This document shows positions 7,625-14,356 of a stretch of DNA of 64,000 nucleotides, in pieces (position 1 is the first letter of the stretch; the number at the start of each line of letters is the position of its first letter). Position numbers and translations under genes: made by a program. This DNA is from Couchioplanes caeruleus (lineage in GTDB: Bacteria > Actinomycetota > Actinomycetes > Mycobacteriales > Micromonosporaceae). The DNA lies in contig NZ_RJKL01000001.1 of NCBI RefSeq assembly GCF_003751945.1, forward strand, positions 1,612,001 to 1,676,000. Reading direction: 5' to 3'. Below the pieces are notes generated by a model that was not told the origin of the DNA, made no database searches, and was given only the letters and a program-made list of their open reading frames with translations.

Positions 7625-9321
7625 CGTCCGGCCGCCGGGAAGAGCATCCGGTACTCCGGCTCGGTCCGGAGCGCGTGGTGCGGCGCGTAGCCGCGGACCC
7701 GCCCGTGGTCCAGCCACACCACCAGGTCGGCCCGCGCGGCGGTGCCGGCCCGGTGGGTGACCACCAGTCGCGTACGGCGATCGCGAGTGCCCAGGAGCGC
7801 CTGGTACACCTCGTACTCGGTGACCGTGTCGAGGCTGGAGGTGGCGTCGTCGAGCACGAGCAGCCGCTCGGCACGCAGCGCCCGGGCCACGCCGAGTCGC
7901 TGCGTCTCGCCGCCGGACAACGGGGCGTCCCGCAGCGGGGTGTCGTAGCCGGCCGGCAGCCGGTCGACCACCGCGTCGACCCGCGCGGCCCGGGCGTCGG
8001 CGCGCAGCAGGTCCGGGGCACGGCGGTCCGGACCGAGCCCGATGGCCGCACCGACGGTGTCGCCGATGAGCACCGGGCGGGCGAAGGCATACCCGATCGA
8101 CCGGCGCAGCACCTCCTGACGCAGCCTTCGCAGCGGCACGCCGTCCAGCCGTACGTCGCCGTCGTCCGGGTCGAGAAGCCGGCCGGCGACGGCGGCGAGG
8201 GTGGACTTTCCGGAGCCGGAGTGGCCGACGACCGCCACGGTGGCGCCGCCCGGCACCACGAGGTCGACCCGGTCGAGCAGCGGCCGGTCGCCCCCGCCGG
8301 GATCGCGGACGGTCACCGCGCGCAGTTCCAGCCGGCCCGCCCCGGTGGGCAGGTCGGCGTCGCCGTGGCGGTGTGCGGGCGCGGCGAGGATCTCGGCGAT
8401 CCGCCGGCTGCCCGCCCGGGCACGGGCGATCCGTCCCAGCACGCCGACGACGCTGCCGAGGCCGGCGCCGAGGGCGGCGTACTGCAGCGCGGCCAGCAGC
8501 GCGCCCGGGGTGAGCCGGCCGGCGGTCAGGGCCAGGCCGGCCACCGTGACGACGGCGATCTGCACCAGCGGTGCCACCACCGCGCCGCGCGCCGCGGCCG
8601 TCCCGATCGTGTCCCAGGTGCGGGCGCCGTGGCGGCCCAGGCTGGGCAACGGCCGTAGGACCCGCGCGATCTCCCGGTCCACGGTGCCGGCCGCGCCGAT
8701 CGTCCGGGCACCGGCGAGCGCTTCCGTCAGCCGCGCCGCGATGTCGCTCTGGGTGCGCTGGTAGTGGGTGGTCGCCTCGGCGGCGTCCGTGACGTACGTA
8801 CGCATCAGCAGGCCGAGCACCACCAGCCCGCCCACGAACGTGGCGCCGAGCCACGGGTCGATCAGGGTGAGTGCGGCCAGGCTGCCCAGCGGCGGGACGA
8901 GGGCGGCGCCCGCAAGGACCACGGCGGCCGCGGCGCCCCCGGCCTCGGGGACCTGGCTCACGAGCCGGCTGACGAGATCTCCGGGCGGGCACCGGCGGGA
9001 GGCCCGCGGGTCGAGCGCGAGGACGTGGCCGGCGACCGTGTGCCGCAGCCGGGCCGTGGCCCGCGCACCGCTCATCCCGGCGGCGAGATCGGTCAGGATC
9101 TCGGCGGCGGCGACCAGTCCGATCAGGACGACGGCGACCGCCAGCCAGCGTGCCGGGTTCCCGTCCGGTGCGAGCACCGCGTCGACGGCGGCACCCAGGG
9201 CCGCCGGAAGCAGCAGGTCCGCGGCGGCGGCCGTCAGGGCCGCCAGCGCCAGACCGGCCGTCCACGGTCCGCCGTGCCGGACCGCCCGGACGAGCAGCCG
9301 ATCACCCTCCTCGACGGACAT
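7621..9321 (-). CDS. ramA: ABC half transporter of the SapB-like lanthipeptide locus (first subunit)
   Basis: About 566 aa from ATG 9321 with a near-ideal GGAGGTG ribosome site; a longer frame to 9348 is less likely. Five to six membrane segments occupy the first 300 residues. The ATPase has GHSGSGKST, LSGGETQRLG, LLVLDDATSSLD and VVTHRA. The residue after Walker B is Asp, not the usual catalytic Glu, so this is probably the degenerate half of an asymmetric pair, with the next subunit carrying canonical DE. In ram/amf loci such pairs export the processed peptide. Translation of the next gene is coupled through ATGA. Confidence 0.88.
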   Translation of the reverse strand: MSVEEGDRLLVRAVRHGGPWTAGLALAALTAAAADLLLPAALGAAVDAVLAPDGNPARWLAVAVVLIGLVAAAEILTDLAAGMSGARATARLRHTVAGHVLALDPRASRRCPPGDLVSRLVSQVPEAGGAAAAVVLAGAALVPPLGSLAALTLIDPWLGATFVGGLVVLGLLMRTYVTDAAEATTHYQRTQSDIAARLTEALAGARTIGAAGTVDREIARVLRPLPSLGRHGARTWDTIGTAAARGAVVAPLVQIAVVTVAGLALTAGRLTPGALLAALQYAALGAGLGSVVGVLGRIARARAGSRRIAEILAAPAHRHGDADLPTGAGRLELRAVTVRDPGGGDRPLLDRVDLVVPGGATVAVVGHSGSGKSTLAAVAGRLLDPDDGDVRLDGVPLRRLRQEVLRRSIGYAFARPVLIGDTVGAAIGLGPDRRAPDLLRADARAARVDAVVDRLPAGYDTPLRDAPLSGGETQRLGVARALRAERLLVLDDATSSLDTVTEYEVYQALLGTRDRRTRLVVTHRAGTAARADLVVWLDHGRVRGYAPHHALRTEPEYRMLFPAAGR

Positions 9322-9354
9322 GGCACCTCCTGGCCGCTGAGCTCGCACGGTGGG

Positions 9355-9391
9355 GCCCCGAACCGGAGCAAGGGGCGGTCCGGTTCGGGGC
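9355..9391 (-). terminator. 12-bp perfect hairpin between precursor and transporter genes
   Basis: GCCCCGAACCGG (9355-9366) and CCGGTTCGGGGC (9380-9391) form a perfect stem with a 13-nt loop. It begins 26 nt after the precursor stop and ends about 33 nt before the transporter start. Its place directly behind a highly expressed precursor gene suggests partial termination or transcript 3'-end stabilisation, giving more precursor mRNA than transporter mRNA. Confidence 0.7.
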
Positions 9392-9417
9392 GGTTCCGGG
9401 GTACAGGCTGGTGTGCG

Positions 9418-9537
9418 TCAGTTACAGGTCGTGACGCTGAGCGAGCTGTCGCCACAGAGCAGCAGGCTGGCCCGGCTGCCACCGCCGTACGCGGCCTCGG
9501 AGGTCAGTTCCATCCCCTGCAGGTCCAGAAGTGCCAT
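9418..9537 (-). CDS. ramS: SapB/AmfS-like class III lanthipeptide precursor
   Basis: A 39-aa peptide, too short for routine ORF calling. The leader is MALLDLQGMELTSEAAYGGG and the core SRASLLLCGDSSLSVTTCN. The leader has the LLDLQ motif used by class III synthetases. From memory the core is nearly identical to Streptomyces SapB (ending ...SLSITTCN), and has two Ser-x-x-Ser-(x)n-Cys units that form labionin or lanthionine rings. It starts 5 nt after the synthetase stop with an AAAGGGG ribosome site. SapB-type peptides are secreted surfactants that let aerial hyphae leave the aqueous surface. Confidence 0.95.
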   Translation of the reverse strand: MALLDLQGMELTSEAAYGGGSRASLLLCGDSSLSVTTCN

Positions 9538-9542
9538 CTCGT

Positions 9543-12155
9543 TTACCCCTTTCCGTGCTCGGTGTGGATCTTCTTACCCTCCGGTCGGAGGGAAGCTGGG
9601 GAAGTGCCCGCCGCGGGCGCCAGGAACGGCAGGTCCACGGGCTCGTCGTGCAGCGCGGCACCGAGCGCCAGCAGGACGCCGGCGGATCCCGTCGCCAGGT
9701 CCATCGACAGGCGCAGCAACTGCTCGCCGGGGAAGGCGAGCCGGCCCTGGAAGGGCACGGCGTGCCAGGCCAGGTTGCGGATCTGGGCCCGCAGTTCCTC
9801 GCCGTCGCGGTCGCGCTGAGCCAGGTACCGGATGATCCCGGCCCGGCCCGCGAAGAGCCCGGCCTGCGCGTAGAACGGCGATCGCGCGGCGAGGCTGATC
9901 GCGTCGCTCGCCTCGGCGAGGCGTTCGTCGGCACGGTACGCCAGCACCTGGTCGATGACCGCGCCGATGCCGACGCTGCCCCGGGCGAGGTACGGCATCG
10001 TCCGCCAGCCCTCGTCGACCTCCATCGCGCCGTCGTCGCGCACGACGCAGCGGTCGAGGTCGCGGCGGATCGCCGTCGTGGCCCCGTTCAGCAGTGCGAC
10101 GTCGCGGGTGCGCTCGTACATCCGGAGGAACAGCAGCGCGGGACCGGTCCAGCCGTGGGTGAGCCCGGCGTGGTGGGGGCGTGCGCCGCTGGTCGCGGGA
10201 GCGTCGCCGGCGGCCTCGAGCCGTTCGAAAAGCAGGCCGGTCGCTCGCCAGGCCGCGGTGGAGAACGCCGGCTCGCCGGTGGCCTCGGCGAGATGGAGCA
10301 GGTTCAGCCCGATGCCGGCGAGCCCGCTCATCAGGTCGGGGCCGAGTTCGTCCCACTTCTCGCGCAGGCAGCGGTCGACGACGTCGAGCGCCTCCTGCCG
10401 GTGGCCCAGCCGGTGCAGTGCGTACGCCACGCCGTGCAATCCGTCGTAGAAACCCAGCCGCGCCCCGGAGGGCGGGTCCAGCGCCCGCTTGACCAGCCAT
10501 GCCTCGAAGTCGCGATGGCGGCCGGCGCCCGTGACATGGAGGCTGTACAGCACACCGGCCGCGCCGTGGGCGAGGTTGAGCCCGCCCGAGTGGAACTGTT
10601 CGACATCGCCCGGGAAGAGGCGGTCGTCACGCTGCGGCGTCGCACTGCCCACGATGGCCTCGGCGAGTTGCCGGCGCAGCACCGGCCACCCGGCGGCGCC
10701 GGACCGGAACCGCCGCCACACACCGCGCGGCCGGGGCGCGGACGACGCGGCGATCACGGCGACGGCATCGGCCAGATAGTCCTCGGGTACGCCGAACCGC
10801 TCCGTGATCACCTCGGCGAAGTGGTACGCCTTCTCCGGCGCCAGGCGCAGCATGGCGGTGAGCGGCAGGAACAGCGCCAGTTTCAGGCAGGCCAGCGCGA
10901 ACCGGTCGATGTCGCGCCCGCCGACCTCGCGCGGTGCCGCGAAGCCCTGGTTGCGCAGGCCCGGCCGCCGGTAGCCGCCGACCGGGCCGGCGACCTCGAA
11001 GTCGACCAGTGCGACCGTGTCCCCCTCCGGGTCGCCGGTGCGCACCAGCACGTTGAACAGATGCAGGTCGCCGTAGACGTAGCCACGCTCGTGGATCGCC
11101 TCGATGGTCCGTTCCACCTGCCGGTGGATGCGCATCGCCCACGCGGCGTAGGCGGCGTACCGCTGCGGGTCCGCGGTCGCGTCGATGAGCGGATAGCGCT
11201 CGACCAGCACCTTGTTCAGTGGCGTGCCGTCGATGTACTCCAGCGCGAGGAACTCGTGCTCGCCGAGCCGGAACCGATCGTGTACGCGCGGCACGGCGAG
11301 GCCGGACAGCCGCCGGAGCGCGTCGTGCTCGTGACCGAGGCGCGTCACCGCGTCCGCGCCGGTGGCGTCGAGCCCCGCGTGCGGCCGGGCCTCCTTGAGC
11401 ACCACCCGGTCGCCGGAGCGGGTGTCGGTGGCGGCGTACAGGCCACCGCCGTTGGAGAAGTGGATCACCCTGTCGATGCGGTACGGCAGATCGGCGGTGG
11501 TCGTGGCGTTGCGCGCGGCGAGATCCGGGGCGAGGAACGCCGGCAGCGAGATCCACTCGGGCGTACGGAAGACCGGGTCGCGCCGGTCCGGCACGAGTCG
11601 GCCGGACGGGTCGGAGATGGCGGGTTCGACCACGCCGTCCACGACGCAGTAGCGGGCGGCGAAGCCTCCGTACCGCACGTGCAGCGGGCCGGTGCCGAGG
11701 CGCAGGTCGCTGAGGATGTACGGGCCGGGCTCACCGCGCAGCAGCTCGCCCAGCTCCTTGCACACCAGCTCCAGCTCCGCCTCGTCGCGCGGGTAGATCG
11801 TCACGAACTTGCCGCTCGTGCCGCGCCGGGCGTACTTGGCGTTGCGCATCAGCAGGGCGGCCGGGCCGTGGATGAACTTGAACGCCACGGCGTGGGCCAC
11901 GCAGTAGTCCAGCACCACGTCCAGCACCCGCTCGGCGTTGTCCAGACAGGCCGACACGTGGATCTTCCAGCCCTGGTTTGGGAGGCTGCCGCCGGTCGGC
12001 GCGTACACGAGCCAGTCGTCGAGGGCCTCGCGCTGCCAGCCGGTCGGGACCGGTCGGCTGGCGGCGGCGAAGAGCGCCGCGGTCGGACGCCGGGTGTGCA
12101 GGGAGTCGTAGAAGAGCGGATCCACCACACAGAACCGTTCGTACTGCTTGTCCAC
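9543..12155 (-). CDS. ramC: Class III lanthipeptide synthetase (RamC/AmfT, LanKC)
   Basis: An 870-aa three-domain enzyme from GTG 12155 (GGAGGAG upstream). Residues 1-220: N-terminal lyase region (DKQYERFCVVDPLFYDSL; GWKIHVSACLDNAERVLD; FKFIHGP). Residues 230-500: Ser/Thr-kinase-like domain with a Gly-rich loop (FSNGGGLYAATD), Lys in VVLKEARP, catalytic loop YGDLHLFNVL and VDFEVAG. Residues 560-870: LanC-like cyclase helices (AHGAAGVLYSLH; YDGLHGVAYALHRLG; GLTHGWTGPALLFLRM), with no obvious zinc Cys-Cys-His set, as in class III enzymes. It phosphorylates and dehydrates Ser in the precursor and cyclises it. Confidence 0.93.
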   Translation of the reverse strand: MDKQYERFCVVDPLFYDSLHTRRPTAALFAAASRPVPTGWQREALDDWLVYAPTGGSLPNQGWKIHVSACLDNAERVLDVVLDYCVAHAVAFKFIHGPAALLMRNAKYARRGTSGKFVTIYPRDEAELELVCKELGELLRGEPGPYILSDLRLGTGPLHVRYGGFAARYCVVDGVVEPAISDPSGRLVPDRRDPVFRTPEWISLPAFLAPDLAARNATTTADLPYRIDRVIHFSNGGGLYAATDTRSGDRVVLKEARPHAGLDATGADAVTRLGHEHDALRRLSGLAVPRVHDRFRLGEHEFLALEYIDGTPLNKVLVERYPLIDATADPQRYAAYAAWAMRIHRQVERTIEAIHERGYVYGDLHLFNVLVRTGDPEGDTVALVDFEVAGPVGGYRRPGLRNQGFAAPREVGGRDIDRFALACLKLALFLPLTAMLRLAPEKAYHFAEVITERFGVPEDYLADAVAVIAASSAPRPRGVWRRFRSGAAGWPVLRRQLAEAIVGSATPQRDDRLFPGDVEQFHSGGLNLAHGAAGVLYSLHVTGAGRHRDFEAWLVKRALDPPSGARLGFYDGLHGVAYALHRLGHRQEALDVVDRCLREKWDELGPDLMSGLAGIGLNLLHLAEATGEPAFSTAAWRATGLLFERLEAAGDAPATSGARPHHAGLTHGWTGPALLFLRMYERTRDVALLNGATTAIRRDLDRCVVRDDGAMEVDEGWRTMPYLARGSVGIGAVIDQVLAYRADERLAEASDAISLAARSPFYAQAGLFAGRAGIIRYLAQRDRDGEELRAQIRNLAWHAVPFQGRLAFPGEQLLRLSMDLATGSAGVLLALGAALHDEPVDLPFLAPAAGTSPASLRPEGKKIHTEHGKG

Positions 12156-12221
12156 GGCCCGCTCCTCCCCACCGTCGCTGGTTGCTTGTCACCAGTCTTC
12201 GGGCAGGCGCGGATCCGCCCC

Positions 12222-12237
12222 AGTGAGCGCTGTCATC
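12222..12237. promoter_or_regulatory. BldD-like imperfect dyad upstream of the lanthipeptide synthetase gene
   Basis: AGTGA (12222-12226) and TCATC (12233-12237) are separated by 6 bp and resemble the BldD consensus AGTgA-N-TCACc with one mismatch. The site is about 70 bp upstream of the synthetase start. BldD is the c-di-GMP-responsive developmental repressor of actinomycetes, and the gene upstream is a diguanylate cyclase, but short sites like this occur by chance. Confidence 0.25.
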
Positions 12238-12320
12238 TGGTGGCGGTGAGCCGAGTCAGGACGATTTGCTGACCGCGGTCATGTTTCCACCGCGCAGCAG
12301 CAGGTCGGTACGGGTCGGCC

Positions 12321-14168
12321 TTACGCGGGGACCGCAACGGGCACGTCCTCGGCGGCGGAGGCCGGGGCCGGGTTGCCGATCTCGCCGGTGGCCACGAGAG
12401 CCAGGAACTGGTCCACGATGTGCGACGGGAACTGCACACCGCGGCAGCGGCGGAGCTCCGCGCGGGCCAGGTCCTGCGTCATCGCCGGCCGCTCGCGGCT
12501 CGGCGAGAGCATGACGGCCCAGGCGGCGCAGACCGCGGACACCGCGCCGGCCGGGACCGGCACGGCGTCGGGGCGGCGGCTCGCGGCCTCGGCCACGACC
12601 GCGGCCCAGTCCTGGATGCGGCGGTCGAGGTCCGACAGCGCGTCGCGGTGGACGGCGGCCGGTTCCGTACGGTCCTCGAGATCGCCGATCACGACGCGGT
12701 CGCGGCCACCGCGCTTGGCGGCGTAGAGGGCGGCGTCGGCGGTGTTGACCAGGTCGTCCGCGGTGAGCGCCTGCGGCGGCAGGGCGGCGACGCCCCCGAT
12801 CGACACGGTGATCGCGACCGGAGTGCGGCCGTCCACCAGGACGGGCGACTCGCTCATCCGGGTCCGGATGCGTTCGGCCAGGACGGCCAGGTTCTCCGGG
12901 TCCGTGGCCGTGGTCAGGACGGCGAACTCCTCGCCGCCGAAGCGGGCGACGACATCGCTGGCGCGGCAGGTGGTGCTCAGCCGGCGGGCGACCTCGGCCA
13001 GGACCTGGTCGCCGGCGGGGTGACCGTACGTGTCGTTGACGCACTTGAAGTGGTCGACGTCGAGCAGCAGCAGGGCGGACGATCCACCGGACCGGGCGAC
13101 ACGCTCGCCCTCCACCCGCAACTGCTCCGAGAGGAAGCGCCGGGTGTAGAGGCCGGTGAGGGCGTCGGTGATGGCCAGCCGGCGCTGCACCGCGATGAGA
13201 CCCGCCATGCGCATCAGCACGAGCAGGAAGAGCACGCCCGAGGCGCCCACCACGACGAGGTCGGACTTGGCCGCGCCCCGCAGGTTCTGCACCACCAGCA
13301 CGGCCGGAGCCATCGCGGTGGCGAACCCCAGCAGCACCACGCGGTACGGCGTGGCGCCCGAGCGGACGTCCGCCGGGTCGCCCACGTGGCGCATCGACGG
13401 GTGCAGCCCGGCCGCACCGAGCGCGACGTAGCCGAGCAGCCAGAACGCGTCGGGCCAGTTGCCGTCCTCGAACGAGCCGGTCAGGGTGAGCAGGCCGTAG
13501 GTGGTGTCGCCGAAAAGGTTCATCCCGAGGAAGGCCAGCAGCAGGTGATAGGCCCGCTGGCGGACCCCGCCGCTGAGCATCAGGCGGATGGCCACGGTGA
13601 GCACGCACAGGTCCATCACCGGGTAGGCGGTGGCCGCGATGCGGTCCAGTATGTTGATGTCCGGGGCGGTGACCGTGGGGTGGATGAGGAACACCCACCA
13701 CAGCACCGCGGCGCCCACGGCGAGGATCGCGGTGTCGACCAGCGCGGCCGTGTTGCGCTGCGGGGAGCGCCGCCGGATCAGCCTCACCAGGCCGACGGCG
13801 ACGAGGACGTACTGCGAGAGGTAGAGGAGGTTCGCCGCCGGCGGGTAGCTGGCGTCGTCCTGTGAGGCGACGTAGTAGGTGACGTCGCCCGCGGTGTACA
13901 TCACCTGGCCGGCGACGAACAGCCACCAGGTCGAGCTGGGCTCCGGTCGGTGCTTGCGGATGCCCACCGCGAGCGCGACCGCGGTCGACGCACTGATCAG
14001 GCAGTAGAGGAACGTCTGAATCGTGGCTCCGCGCTCGGTGGCGGGAACCATGAAGTAGCCGGCAACGGGCACCAGAGCGCCGACCGACCAGGCGATCCAC
14101 GCCCACGACCAGGCAGACGGCGTCGTACGCGTGGCGGCGGCCCCTGCCGGGCGATTCAGAGATGTCAC
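12321..14168 (-). CDS. Membrane-anchored diguanylate cyclase (GGDEF)
   Basis: A 615-aa protein. About eight to nine membrane segments fill residues 20-330. A GGDEF domain follows at about 335-500: ITDALTGLYTRRFL, LLLLDVDHFKCVNDTYGHPAGD, active site GGEEF, and an inhibitory RxxD (RASD) five residues before it, so product inhibition by c-di-GMP is likely. A C-terminal 120-residue tail (RAELRRCRGVQFPSHIVDQFLAL) looks like the end of an HD-GYP-like domain but lacks the HD residues. It makes c-di-GMP from two GTP. It ends 165 bp upstream of the lanthipeptide synthetase gene in the same direction. Confidence 0.9.
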   Translation of the reverse strand: MTSLNRPAGAAATRTTPSAWSWAWIAWSVGALVPVAGYFMVPATERGATIQTFLYCLISASTAVALAVGIRKHRPEPSSTWWLFVAGQVMYTAGDVTYYVASQDDASYPPAANLLYLSQYVLVAVGLVRLIRRRSPQRNTAALVDTAILAVGAAVLWWVFLIHPTVTAPDINILDRIAATAYPVMDLCVLTVAIRLMLSGGVRQRAYHLLLAFLGMNLFGDTTYGLLTLTGSFEDGNWPDAFWLLGYVALGAAGLHPSMRHVGDPADVRSGATPYRVVLLGFATAMAPAVLVVQNLRGAAKSDLVVVGASGVLFLLVLMRMAGLIAVQRRLAITDALTGLYTRRFLSEQLRVEGERVARSGGSSALLLLDVDHFKCVNDTYGHPAGDQVLAEVARRLSTTCRASDVVARFGGEEFAVLTTATDPENLAVLAERIRTRMSESPVLVDGRTPVAITVSIGGVAALPPQALTADDLVNTADAALYAAKRGGRDRVVIGDLEDRTEPAAVHRDALSDLDRRIQDWAAVVAEAASRRPDAVPVPAGAVSAVCAAWAVMLSPSRERPAMTQDLARAELRRCRGVQFPSHIVDQFLALVATGEIGNPAPASAAEDVPVAVPA

Positions 14169-14263
14169 GCCACCATGACACCAGCGAGCCGTTCTCCGGC
14201 CGGGTGTCGCCCGGTTGCCGGACGGGTGCCGTCACAGGGGCTTATCAAGATTGTCATATTCAC

Positions 14264-14298
14264 AAGCATTGATGCTTTCTGGTGAATTTCTCTAGGCT
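14264..14298 (+). promoter_or_regulatory. Predicted promoter with overlapping palindrome for the LAL regulator gene
   Basis: TTGATG (14269-14274) and TAGGCT (14293-14298), 18 bp apart, form a plausible housekeeping promoter. The -35 element lies inside the palindrome AAGCAT-TG-ATGCTT (14264-14277), an apparent operator. The region is markedly AT-richer than its surroundings. A transcription start near 14305 would exclude the ATG at 14282 as translation start. Confidence 0.5.
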
Positions 14299-14356
14299 GA
14301 AGTCCTCGATTCGCCCTGCACGGGGGGAGACGGCCCTGGACACCGGTGTACGGCCC

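Noticed and set aside
9543..12272. Long open frame on the plus strand across the lanthipeptide synthetase gene (9531-12272)
   Set aside because: It is the antisense shadow of the synthetase: codon bias and recognisable domains are only on the minus strand.
12256..12300. Possible second lanthipeptide precursor ending LLLRGGNMTAVSKSS just upstream of the synthetase gene
   Set aside because: It resembles the LLLCGD part of the SapB core but has no Cys, no leader motif and no start codon with a ribosome site; it is read-through of a frame overlapping the diguanylate cyclase.
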